Under the pieces are notes generated by a model, which saw nothing but the letters and a program-made list of their open reading frames with translations, ran no database searches and was not told the origin of the DNA. DNA of 64,000 nucleotides from Ectothiorhodospiraceae bacterium (GTDB lineage Bacteria; Pseudomonadota; Gammaproteobacteria; HK1): the NCBI GenBank assembly GCA_024234875.1, contig JACKNM010000003.1, forward strand, positions 124,001-188,000, in the 5' to 3' direction. Of this stretch, positions 43,171 to 51,177 are shown in pieces. Numbering within the stretch: the stretch's first letter is position 1; every line of letters starts with the position of its first letter. The position numbers and the translations under genes were made by a program.

Positions 43171-43704
43171 TCAGCGCGACTCGGCCACGGAGTCGGGTGC
43201 GGTGGCGTTCATGAGCAGGCGGAACGGGACCAGCATCAGCCCTGCCGCCAGCAGCTTGACCCCGAAGTCGCCGGCGGCGAGCGTTGGCCAGGGCACCTCG
43301 GTGCCGGCGAACGCGAGGCCGAAGAACAGCGCGGTGTCGACCGCCGAGGCGACGGTCGACGACACCAGCGGGGCGCGCCACCAGGCCCGCGCTCGGCGCA
43401 AGCGGTCGAAGAGCTGGACGTCGAGGAGCTGGGCGACGAGAAAGGCGGTTCCCGACGCCACTGCGATGCGGGGCGTGGCGACGATTGCCGACGCGATCAC
43501 GCCGATGGCGAATCCGACCAGGACCACCCGCCGCGCCGCGCCGGGGCCGAGGGCGCGGTTCGTGAGGTCAGTCACCAGGAACGCGATCGGATAGGTGAAC
43601 GCGGCCCAGGTGAGCCACTCACCGAGCGGGAAGCGGACCAGGTAGTTGGAGGCCGCCACGATCACGGTCATCGCGATCACGCCGACGATCACGCCGCGCT
43701 GCAT
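43171..43704 (-). CDS. yhhQ: VUT-family queuosine precursor transporter
   Basis: A 177-residue membrane protein with about six helices. AAFTYPIAFLVTDLTNRALGP near the N-terminus and SGTAFLVAQLLDVQLFDRLRR mid-protein are the conserved VUT/YhhQ segments. YhhQ brings preQ0/preQ1 into the cell for the tRNA modification queuosine. It is shorter than E. coli YhhQ (221) but within the range for the family. A strong GGAGGTGAC site stands just before the ATG. It is convergent with the sigma-54 activator, 14 bases apart. Confidence 0.88.
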   Translation of the reverse strand: MQRGVIVGVIAMTVIVAASNYLVRFPLGEWLTWAAFTYPIAFLVTDLTNRALGPGAARRVVLVGFAIGVIASAIVATPRIAVASGTAFLVAQLLDVQLFDRLRRARAWWRAPLVSSTVASAVDTALFFGLAFAGTEVPWPTLAAGDFGVKLLAAGLMLVPFRLLMNATAPDSVAESR

Positions 43705-43807
43705 GTCACCTCCGACGGCTGGGAACGATGTCGATTCTCGCTGGCGACACCGCGCGCGCCGGCGAATCGGGGCGCGAAGTGTAACAGGCGCGTCCGCTGA
43801 CCGGGGC

Positions 43808-45247
43808 TCATCGCGAGAGCGCGGCGGCACGCTGCTCCAATGCCATCGCGCGGGTGCGGTCGCGCACGTAGCGGCGCGACTCCGCGAGCGCCTCCAGCGC
43901 GGTCGCGCGGTCGCCGGAGCCGATGGCGGCCTCCGCGCGATCCTCGTGCAACGTCGCCACCGCGCCACGCACCGTCTCGATCGCCCCGTCCGCGTCGCCG
44001 GGGGCGAGGACCACGTACTCGCCGAACGCCTGCGCGAGCTCCGCTCGCCACCGTGCGTCGAGCGTGGGGCGTGCGAGGAGTCGGTTGACCGCCTTGGCCG
44101 CGGCGGTGATGCGTGGCGCATGGGCCGGGTCGGCGACGGCCGAGTAGTCGGGATCGGCGTCGACGAGCTGGCGACGCCAGGCGAGCAGCGGCTCGGCATC
44201 GAGGACGGCCGCGAACTCCAGGATCGCGGCACGGGCTGCCCGCGGCTGGCGGGCGTGCAGCGCCGCGGCGACGGCGGCGCCCAGGAACTGGCCGATCTCG
44301 AAGCGCGCCCGCGCGAGCGCCGGCGTGCGCGGGGCGCCGAGGGCCACCACCACCAGCGCATCGCGCGCCGCGCGGTAGGCGTCGAGGCTGCTGGCCCCGG
44401 CCACCAGGGCCTCGACCGCCTGCACCGCGGCCTCGGTGCGCCGCGCCTCGGCTCGCTCCGCGGCGACCTGCGCCGCCACATTCGCACGTGCCGCGAGCTC
44501 GGTCGGCGGCGACGGCAGGTCGCCGACGGCCCTCGCGATCGCCCGTGCCGCCGCGACGTCACCGTCGTCCGTCGCCGCCTCGAGCGCGGCGTCGAGGTGC
44601 CGATGCAGGCGTCGATCGGTGAGCAGCGGATGCAACGGGTCGGCGTCGCGCACGGCTTGCACCGCCTCGACCAGGGTCGCCCAGCTCCCGCGCGCCGGCG
44701 ACTCGGTGCCGAGGTGGTCGCGAAGCGGCCTCGCCACCGCGTCCAGCCACTCGGCACGTTGCCGCTCGAGCCCGGTCGCGAGCCGTTGTCGGACCGCGGC
44801 CGGAAGGTAGGGCGAAGCCCGCGCGAGCCGCCGTGCGGCCGACTCCACCCCGGCGCTCGGATCCGAGCCGGGCGCGACATTGCCGGCGCGGTCGAGCGCG
44901 ACCTCGAGCGCCGCGGTGACCGCCGGTCCGGCGACGAGGCGGTGGCCGCGCTCCGCGCCGAGGGCCTCGAGGCCGGCGAGCAGGCGGTCGACACCGCCCG
45001 CGTCGGCGCCGGCGAGCGCGCGCGCGAGCGCCTGGTCGAGGGCGAGACTGGTCAGGGCACGCTCGGCGAGGGTGGCATCCACCGCGTCGAGCGCGGCGAT
45101 GGCGGCGGGTGCGTCGAGAGGTGCCGCGAGCAGCGCCGACATGCGTTCCTCGGCGTCGCGCTGTCGCTCCTGCATGGTGAGGGTGACGACCAGGGCCACC
45201 AGCATCGCGGTACCGGCGGCCACGCCGAGCCCGAGGCGGCGGCTCAT
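43808..45247 (-). CDS. Ala-rich helical membrane-anchored protein, unknown
   Basis: A 479-residue protein with one transmembrane segment near residues 6-25 and an otherwise helical, Ala/Arg-rich body (LAERALTSLALDQALARALA and similar). I do not recognise a family. Long open frames also run on the opposite strand here, as in most high-GC genes; this one was chosen because it has a credible membrane anchor and balanced composition. ATG 45247 is chosen over GTG 45259. Its C-terminal end lies 103 bases upstream of the queuosine transporter gene on the same strand. Confidence 0.6.
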   Translation of the reverse strand: MSRRLGLGVAAGTAMLVALVVTLTMQERQRDAEERMSALLAAPLDAPAAIAALDAVDATLAERALTSLALDQALARALAGADAGGVDRLLAGLEALGAERGHRLVAGPAVTAALEVALDRAGNVAPGSDPSAGVESAARRLARASPYLPAAVRQRLATGLERQRAEWLDAVARPLRDHLGTESPARGSWATLVEAVQAVRDADPLHPLLTDRRLHRHLDAALEAATDDGDVAAARAIARAVGDLPSPPTELAARANVAAQVAAERAEARRTEAAVQAVEALVAGASSLDAYRAARDALVVVALGAPRTPALARARFEIGQFLGAAVAAALHARQPRAARAAILEFAAVLDAEPLLAWRRQLVDADPDYSAVADPAHAPRITAAAKAVNRLLARPTLDARWRAELAQAFGEYVVLAPGDADGAIETVRGAVATLHEDRAEAAIGSGDRATALEALAESRRYVRDRTRAMALEQRAAALSR

Positions 45248-45528
45248 CCGGCCCACCACCTTGCCGGTCGGCCCGCGGATCGGCCCCGGCCGTGATCTCG
45301 GTCAGCGTCGTGGCGCCCGTGCCGGCGCCGTGCTGGCACGCCCGGGAGCCGCCGTCTACAGTAGCGACCTCGCAACGCGGAGGCGGGACGTCGGCGGCGC
45401 GCGACGGCGCGGCTGCCCGGCATGGCGGCAGGAGGACCGCACGGTCGCGGTGGCGCCCGGCTCGTGCGGGTGTCGGTCGGGGGTCCGTCGCGAGCGATTG
45501 CGCACGCGATCTGCTCGTGGGGAGTCGG

Positions 45529-45795
45529 ATGATGGACGAGAAGCTGCACGAGACACTCGAGGCGCTGCGGGCCGAGATCGCGCGACTCGAGGGACGCGAT
45601 CCGCGCGCGCGCGGTCGGCTCGAGGCACTGGTCGAGGACATCGAGCGCCGAATCGCCGAGCCCGACGACGTCGAGCATCACGAGAACCTCATCGACGGGT
45701 TGCGCGAGGCGATCGACCAGTTCGAGGTCGAGCATCCGCGCGCCACCGGCCTGCTCAACCACGTCATGGTCACCCTCGCCAACATGGGGATCTGA
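45529..45795 (+). CDS. DUF4404 family protein
   Basis: An 88-residue cytoplasmic, mostly helical protein. MMDEKLHETLEALRAEIARLE and DVEHHENLIDGLREAIDQFEVEHP fit DUF4404, a small family of unknown function in Pseudomonadota. It begins with two ATGs at 45529 and 45532 after GGGGAG. Its stop is directly followed by the last base of the convergent LysR gene, so the two genes abut without a gap. Confidence 0.8.
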   Translation: MMDEKLHETLEALRAEIARLEGRDPRARGRLEALVEDIERRIAEPDDVEHHENLIDGLREAIDQFEVEHPRATGLLNHVMVTLANMGI

Positions 45796-46704
45796 CTACC
45801 CGACTGCACCCGATGCCGCGGCCTCCCCGCGGACCACCTCGAGAATCCATTCCTTGAACGCCACCAGCGGCTGGCGCTCGGCCGCCCCGCTTGGGTGGAC
45901 CAGGTAATAGCCGCCGCGCGACGGCACCTTCGACTCGAACGGAATCACGAGCCGACCGGCCGTGAGGTGAGGCTGGGCCAGGGCGCGCGACGCCACCGCG
46001 ACGCCGAGCCCCGCCTCCGCCGCCTCCAGCGCGAGCGACGTGGTGTGGAAGCGCGGGCCGCGCTCGGCATCGACCCCACCGAGGCCCATCGCCGCCAGCC
46101 AGTCCCGCCACTGGGCGACTCGTGGCAGCACGTGAATCAGTGGGACCCGGGCGAGGTCCGCCGGCGCCCGAACCCCCGGCTCGTCGCGGGCGAGCTGTGG
46201 GCTGCACACCACGACCAGCTCCTCCTGCACCAGCAGGTGTGCCTCGAGGTCTCGCCACTCACCGTGCCCGAAGCAGATCCCGAGGTCGGTGTCGCTACCG
46301 GCGAAGTCCGGCATGCCGACCGTCGTCATCAGCCGCACGTCGATGTCGGGGTGACTGGACTGGAAGCCGAGCAGACGTGGCACCAGCCACTCGGTGGCGA
46401 AGGTCGCCGACACCGAGAGGTGCAGGGTGGAGCTCCCCCGGCGCGAGACCCGCTCGGTCGCCCGATCGATCTGGTCGAGCGCCGCGCTGACCGAGCCGAG
46501 GTAGCTGCGCCCCTGGTCGGTGAGCGAGACCCGACGCGTGCTGCGCTGGAATAGCCGCACCCCGAGGAACGTCTCGAGCGCGCGGACCTGGTGACTGATC
46601 GCGGAGCTGGTCACGTGCAGCTCGCGGGCGGCCAGGTTGAAGCTCAGATGGCGCGCCGCCGCCTCGAAGGCCCGCACCGCGCTGAGGGGAGGTAGGTGGC
46701 GCAT
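45796..46704 (-). CDS. LysR family transcriptional regulator (GcvA-like)
   Basis: A 302-residue regulator. The N-terminal winged helix covers residues 1-65, with RAFEAAARHLSFNLAARELHVTSSAISHQVRALE and LFQRSTRRVSLTDQG. The effector-binding domain follows, with LHLSVSATFATEWLVPRL typical of the GcvA branch. The start at 46704 is set by MRHLPPLSAVRAFEA. An AT-rich inverted repeat lies just upstream and could be an autoregulatory operator. The neighbouring SDR gene lies upstream on the same strand, 494 bases away, and may or may not be its target. Confidence 0.9.
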   Translation of the reverse strand: MRHLPPLSAVRAFEAAARHLSFNLAARELHVTSSAISHQVRALETFLGVRLFQRSTRRVSLTDQGRSYLGSVSAALDQIDRATERVSRRGSSTLHLSVSATFATEWLVPRLLGFQSSHPDIDVRLMTTVGMPDFAGSDTDLGICFGHGEWRDLEAHLLVQEELVVVCSPQLARDEPGVRAPADLARVPLIHVLPRVAQWRDWLAAMGLGGVDAERGPRFHTTSLALEAAEAGLGVAVASRALAQPHLTAGRLVIPFESKVPSRGGYYLVHPSGAAERQPLVAFKEWILEVVRGEAAASGAVG

Positions 46705-46716
46705 GTCTGAGAAGTT

Positions 46717-46742
46717 AGTTGAAGAAATTTCATGAATCAACT
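46717..46742 (-). promoter_or_regulatory. Inverted repeat upstream of lysR, candidate operator
   Basis: AGTTGA (46717-46722) and TCAACT (46737-46742) flank a 14-base spacer whose core is the palindrome GAAATTTC. It lies 13 bases before the lysR start and is AT-rich in a GC-rich region, as LysR operators often are. This could also overlap the -10 element. Confidence 0.5.
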
Positions 46743-47198
46743 GAGAAACGATCGTTTGCCGACCCAAGGTGGCTTGCCGTACCGTGCGTCTCGGCTCTGG
46801 GAATGACGACGTGCTCGACCCACGGTTGCCGCGCGGCAGCCCTCGGTGGCGAGCACGCTGTCAGGACCGACCTCCTCCGGCTCTGTACGCGTGTCCCGGA
46901 GCGCTTGCACGAACTCGTGCGGGCGATATGGGAATACCGGGCACGCGATTTGCGGAGACGCGGTCTGCACGGGCATGGTGGACCGCGCGCTTCATGGTGC
47001 TCCCTTGGCCGGCTGGCGTGTCGACGGAACGACCGCGGCCGGATTCTTTTTTCGCCGTCTCCGATTGCGCGTCGAATCCGGGCGATTGGCCGTCCGTGGT
47101 GACGATCCGGCGTCCGCGGTGGCGCAATGACGCGAGCGTGGCGGGAAGGCGCTTCCCGGCGCGCACCACGGGCAGTAGCCGACTCGGGTGAATCCCCC
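46743..47198. other. 456-base region without a gene
   Basis: No supported frame lies between the lysR operator and the SDR stop. Short frames here give low-complexity Arg/Pro sequence. A run of seven Ts near 47045 has no stable hairpin in front of it, so it was not taken as a terminator. Confidence 0.45.
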
Positions 47199-47945
47199 TC
47201 AGGTCTGCGCCCCGCCGTTTGCCGCGATCATCTGGCCGTTGACGAAGGCGCCCTCGGGCGACGCGAGGAAGCCGCAGAGCGCGGCGACCTCGGCGGGCTC
47301 GCCGAGCCGCCCGACCGGAATCATCCCGCGCTGTGACTCGATGTGCGCCGCCATCTCCGGATCCTGCCGATGGACGGTCTGGATCGGCCCAGGCGAGATC
47401 GCGTTCACGGTGACACCGTGGCGGCCGAACTCCTTGGCGAGCGCCTTGGTGAGGCCCCAGACACCGTGCTTGGCGACCGAGACATGAGCGCGCCCGCCGT
47501 AGCCCATGATCGCGTTCATCCCGGTGAAGTTGACGATACGGCCGAAGCCACGCTCGATCATCCCGGGCAGGCATGCCTGGGCGGTGTGGAAGGCGGCGTC
47601 CAGATCCACCGCGAGCACCTGGTCCCATTCCGCGGCCGTGATCTCGAGGAAGGGGCGTGACGGGCGGATGGCGGCGTTGTTGATCACCACCTCGACCGTG
47701 CCGAAGTGCTCGATGGCGCGAGCGCAGACCGCCCGTACGGCTTGCGCGTCCCCGACGTTGCCGAGGACCACGATGGCGTCGACCCCGAGCTCGCGGGCGG
47801 CGGCGGCGGTCTCCTCGGCCTCGTCGTGGTTTCCCCGCGCGTTGACGGCGATGTTGCAGCCGCGGCGCGCGAGCTCACGGACCACGGCTCGACCGATGTT
47901 TCGTCCTGCGCCCGTGACCAGGGCGGCTCGTCCTTCGAGGCTCAT
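47199..47945 (-). CDS. Short-chain dehydrogenase/reductase lacking the usual catalytic Tyr
   Basis: A 248-residue Rossmann protein. VTGAGRNIGRA is the NAD(P) motif and VINNAA the structural NNA motif. At the active site the YxxxK Tyr is Val155 (HVSVAK with Lys159) and the usual Ser position is Gly142. Tyr149 lies nearby. This resembles the 2,4-dienoyl-CoA reductase branch, in which the Tyr is placed differently. The end, GAFVNGQMIAANGGAQ, is typical of SDRs. It is upstream of the lysR gene on the same strand. Reductase activity on an unknown substrate is likely, but inactivity is possible. Confidence 0.82.
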   Translation of the reverse strand: MSLEGRAALVTGAGRNIGRAVVRELARRGCNIAVNARGNHDEAEETAAAARELGVDAIVVLGNVGDAQAVRAVCARAIEHFGTVEVVINNAAIRPSRPFLEITAAEWDQVLAVDLDAAFHTAQACLPGMIERGFGRIVNFTGMNAIMGYGGRAHVSVAKHGVWGLTKALAKEFGRHGVTVNAISPGPIQTVHRQDPEMAAHIESQRGMIPVGRLGEPAEVAALCGFLASPEGAFVNGQMIAANGGAQT

Positions 47946-48169
47946 GTGTCTCCTCCGGAGGTGGCGATTCGACGGCTGGCACGGCGGACGCCGGCAGCCA
48001 GGTGGGCGCCGATTATCGCCGGGTGCGCCGACGATCGCGACGCACCGTCAGGGGACTCTGCACGACTCCATCGTGGAGTTGCGCAGAGACGGCGGGCGCA
48101 AAGCGCGGTTTGCACCTGCCTTACATCTTCACTCGCTGACGCGATCGAAAATGGCGGTGGATCCCTTCG

Positions 48170-48227
48170 ACGGTGCTCAGGACAAGCCCTGCACCGCAGG
48201 AAGGTCTGCGGTCTTGCAGACCTTCCT
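48170..48227. repeat. CCTTCGAC-GGTGCTCAGG motif plus 12-bp hairpin
   Basis: AGGAAGGTCTGC (48198-48209) pairs perfectly with GCAGACCTTCCT (48216-48227) around GGTCTT, six bases downstream of the stop of the convergent-facing minus-strand gene. Just to its left, CCTTCGACGGTGCTCAGGAC resembles a short repeat that I recall from many bacterial genomes. It could be a terminator or a small dispersed element. Confidence 0.4.
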
Positions 48228-48232
48228 TGGCC

Positions 48233-48604
48233 TCATTCGCATGCGTAGTTCGCGCGCAGCGCCTCGAGCACGACGCTGGCGGCCTGGCGCTCGAGACCGT
48301 CGGGGTACTGACTCGCGTGACGGCGGTAGACGATGACGAGCTCGGTGACCGGGACCATCGGCGGGATGCACCCGAACACGTCCTCGGCGCGCTCGGCGAG
48401 CAGGCGATGGTCGAAATCGAGCGCGGCGACGGTGTCGTAGACCGCCCGCAGGTAGGTGAGGCACGCCTCGACGTCGCGCGGACCGTCGCGCTCGCACCAG
48501 GCGGCGAGAAGACGACCGGAGACGAAGCCGCGCACCCGCGCCTCGTGCTCGCCGGTGGCGGGGAGGGCGGCGAGCAGCATCACGACGGCAAGTAGGTGGC
48601 GCAC
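48233..48604 (-). CDS. Small exported four-Cys protein (Rap1a/Tai-like)
   Basis: A 123-residue protein with a signal peptide ending near residue 18. The mature region has FVSGRLLAAWCERDG, DVEACLTYLRAVYDT, FGCIPPMVPVTELVIVYRRHA and ALRANYACE, giving four cysteines in the spacing of the Rap1a/Tai family. Rap1a proteins are immunity proteins against some type VI toxins, but many family members sit away from any toxin gene, as this one does. No effector was seen nearby. It probably acts in the periplasm. Confidence 0.72.
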   Translation of the reverse strand: MRHLLAVVMLLAALPATGEHEARVRGFVSGRLLAAWCERDGPRDVEACLTYLRAVYDTVAALDFDHRLLAERAEDVFGCIPPMVPVTELVIVYRRHASQYPDGLERQAASVVLEALRANYACE

Positions 48605-48770
48605 GGCTGCATCCTAGTCCCTCGGGGCGGCGATTTCGATCGGCTCGGCGCCCCGGGGTCCATCGAGATCTCCGTGTAGAGGTGCCGGCGGGATAGAATC
48701 GGCGCCGCCGTCCACAGCCGCGCCGGGGTGCGCGCGGCGTCGGCGGCGGCCTCGATCTGGAGCCTCACCC

Positions 48771-50246
48771 ATGCCTGGTCGCGCGAGGACGGTCTTGCGA
48801 AGCGCGGTGCTGGTCGTCGCCCTCGTCGCGTCGCTCGGCACCGGCACCGCCCGGGCCGCCGCCGCGTCGACCCTCGCGCCGGAGGTGTCGGGTCTTCCGC
48901 CCGCGGTGCTGACCACCCTCGCGGCCGAGAAGCTCTCCGCCAACCACCTCAGCGTGTGGGTGCAGGCGGTCGACTCGCCGCGGCCGTTGCTCGCCCACAA
49001 CCCCGACGAGCCGCGAAATCCCGCATCGGTGATGAAGCTGGTGACGACGCTCGCAGCGCTCGACGTGCTGGGGCCGGGCTACCGCTGGCAGACGCGCATC
49101 TACGCTGGCGGTCCGGTTCGCGACGGCGTGCTGCACGGGGATCTGCACCTGCGAGGCGGTGGCGACCCGCTCCTCGTCACCGAGCGCTTCTGGCTCATGT
49201 TGCGGCGCCTGCGCGACCAGGGTATCCAGCGTATCACCGGCGATCTGGTCATCGACCAGGGATTCTTCGCCGGCCTGCCGGAGGATCCGGGTGACTTCGA
49301 CGGGCGTCGATATCACGCCTACAACACGCTCCCGGTCGCGCTCGCGGTCAACTTCAACGCCACGCGCTTCTCGTTCTGGCCCGACGAGGGCGCCAAGTCG
49401 GTGCGCATCACGCTCGATCCCCCGAACGCGATGATGCGTGTCGACAACGGATTGCGCCTGGTCGGCGGCGCCTGTCGCGGGCGCCACCGCCGGATGGCGC
49501 TCGAGGTGCTCTCGGACACGCGCGGCGACCACGTCGCCTTCGCCGGCGAGTACCCGGCGAGCTGTGGCAGCTACGAGCTGGTGCGCTCGCTCGGCTCGGC
49601 CGACGTCCACGCGTTCGGCGTGTTCAAGGCGCTGTGGTCGGAGCTCGGTGGGCGCATCGACGGACGATTGCGCAACGCCGCCGTGCCGCGCGACGCGACC
49701 CTGCTGCTGGCCTGGGAGTCGGAGCCGTTGGGCGACGTCATCCGGGGCATGAACAAGCACAGCAACAATCTGATGACCCGTCAGCTCCTGCTGACGATGG
49801 GGGTCGAGCGCGAGGGGCCGCCGGGAACCGAGGCCAAGGGGCGCCGCGCCGTCGACGGGTGGCTGCTCGGCACCGGTGTGGCGCCGGGGCAGGTGGAGGT
49901 CGACAACGGCTCCGGGCTCTCGCGCGCCGCGCGCATCACCGCGCGCGTGCTGGGACACTTGCTGGTCGGCTCGTGGGGCTCACCGTTGATGCCGGAATTC
50001 GTCTCCTCGCTGCCGCTCTCGGCGGTCGACGGCACCATGCGTCGGCGCTTCAAGGACGAGGCGTTGGCCGGCCGCCTGCACATGAAGACCGGTCTGTTGA
50101 ACGACGTTCGCGCGCTGGCCGGCTACCTGCACGGCGCCGGCGGGCGAGTGTGGGCGGTGGTGGTGCTCCACAACGAGGAGGATGTCCACATCTTCCGCGG
50201 CACCCGGGTCCAGGACGCGTTGCTGGAGTGGCTCGACACGCGCTGA
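48771..50246 (+). CDS. dacB: D-Ala-D-Ala carboxypeptidase/endopeptidase (PBP4-type)
   Basis: A 491-residue periplasmic penicillin-binding protein. A signal peptide runs to about residue 31. All three active-site motifs are present: SVMK at 86-89, SNN in NKHSNNLMTR, and KTG in MKTGLLNDVRALAG. The large insert between the first and second motifs is as in E. coli PBP4. It trims and cleaves cross-links in peptidoglycan. GGAG precedes the ATG at 48771, and a TAGAAT at 48694 may be the -10 element. It is followed 45 bases later by the phytanoyl-CoA dioxygenase gene. Confidence 0.94.
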   Translation: MPGRARTVLRSAVLVVALVASLGTGTARAAAASTLAPEVSGLPPAVLTTLAAEKLSANHLSVWVQAVDSPRPLLAHNPDEPRNPASVMKLVTTLAALDVLGPGYRWQTRIYAGGPVRDGVLHGDLHLRGGGDPLLVTERFWLMLRRLRDQGIQRITGDLVIDQGFFAGLPEDPGDFDGRRYHAYNTLPVALAVNFNATRFSFWPDEGAKSVRITLDPPNAMMRVDNGLRLVGGACRGRHRRMALEVLSDTRGDHVAFAGEYPASCGSYELVRSLGSADVHAFGVFKALWSELGGRIDGRLRNAAVPRDATLLLAWESEPLGDVIRGMNKHSNNLMTRQLLLTMGVEREGPPGTEAKGRRAVDGWLLGTGVAPGQVEVDNGSGLSRAARITARVLGHLLVGSWGSPLMPEFVSSLPLSAVDGTMRRRFKDEALAGRLHMKTGLLNDVRALAGYLHGAGGRVWAVVVLHNEEDVHIFRGTRVQDALLEWLDTR

Positions 50247-50291
50247 CGGCGGGCCCGGCGGAATCGTCCGACGGCCCGAGGGGGACGACGA

Positions 50292-51158
50292 ATGCTCGAC
50301 CGAGAACAGACCGCGCGGTTCTGGCGCGACGGCTATCTGGTGGTGGCCGACGCGGTCACCGCGGATCAGCTCGACCGCATCCGGCGCCGGCTCGACGCGT
50401 GGGTCGACGCGAGCCGGGCTCATGACGGACCGTTCGGAGCGCCGACGCTCGACGGCAAGCCGCGATTCGACGTCGGCGCCGAGCACCGATCGGATCGCCC
50501 GGCGTTGCGGCGGGTGAACAACCCCTCGGAGATCGACGCCGACTATCATGCCGTGATGGCCGACTCGAGGATGACCGATGCGGTCGCCGACCTGATCGGT
50601 CCGAACGTCAAGCACCACCACTGCAAGATCAACCTGAAGCTGCCCGGCTCGCGCACCGAGGTCGCGTGGCACCAGGACTTCGCCTACACACCGCACACCA
50701 ACGACGACGTCGTCACCGCGCTGCTGATGCTCGACGACATGACCGAGTCGAACGGATGCCTAAAGGTCGCGCCGGGGAGTCATCGCGGCCCGGTCTACTC
50801 GTTGTTCGACGGACCGCGTTTCACCGGCTTCATCGCACCGGAAGTCACGCGGGAGCTGGTCGCGCGCGAGATCCCGGTGCTCGGCGCTGCCGGTAGCGTC
50901 TGCCTGATGCACACCCGGCTCGCGCATGGCTCCGACCCCAACCGGTCCGATCGCCCGCGCGGTCTCTATATCTGCGTGTACAGCGCCGCCGACGCGCTGC
51001 CGATCGCGCGTAACCCGATGCCGAGCCGCCACGAGGGCACGGTGGTGCGCGGCGAGGCGACGCGGGTGGCGCGGATGAGCGCGGTGGCGGTCGAGATCCC
51101 GGAGCAGCCGGTGCGCGCCTCGTTCTTCGCGGTGCAGGAGGAGGCGGCGGCGCGCTGA
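50292..51158 (+). CDS. Phytanoyl-CoA dioxygenase family (PhyH) oxygenase
   Basis: A 288-residue Fe(II)/2-oxoglutarate oxygenase. The iron-binding His-x-Asp is in AWHQDFAYTP (HQD) and the distal His is in RLAHGSDPNRS, with the 2-oxoglutarate-binding Arg just after (RPRG). GCLKVAPGSHRG is the conserved loop. Members hydroxylate acyl-CoAs, amino acids or natural products. The substrate cannot be told from sequence. A GGGGGACGACG site precedes the ATG. It is convergent with the M20 hydrolase gene, 19 bases away. Confidence 0.9.
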   Translation: MLDREQTARFWRDGYLVVADAVTADQLDRIRRRLDAWVDASRAHDGPFGAPTLDGKPRFDVGAEHRSDRPALRRVNNPSEIDADYHAVMADSRMTDAVADLIGPNVKHHHCKINLKLPGSRTEVAWHQDFAYTPHTNDDVVTALLMLDDMTESNGCLKVAPGSHRGPVYSLFDGPRFTGFIAPEVTRELVAREIPVLGAAGSVCLMHTRLAHGSDPNRSDRPRGLYICVYSAADALPIARNPMPSRHEGTVVRGEATRVARMSAVAVEIPEQPVRASFFAVQEEAAAR

Positions 51159-51177
51159 GCCGCCGCCTCCGGGAACC

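Noticed and set aside
43646..45295. Long plus-strand frame opposite the Ala-rich membrane protein
   Set aside because: Composition is Arg/Gly/His-rich and lacks a membrane anchor; the minus-strand frame has one and a more normal composition.
47035..47055. T-rich run near 47045 as a terminator
   Set aside because: Only a weak five-base stem with a long loop precedes it, and no gene ends just upstream on that strand.
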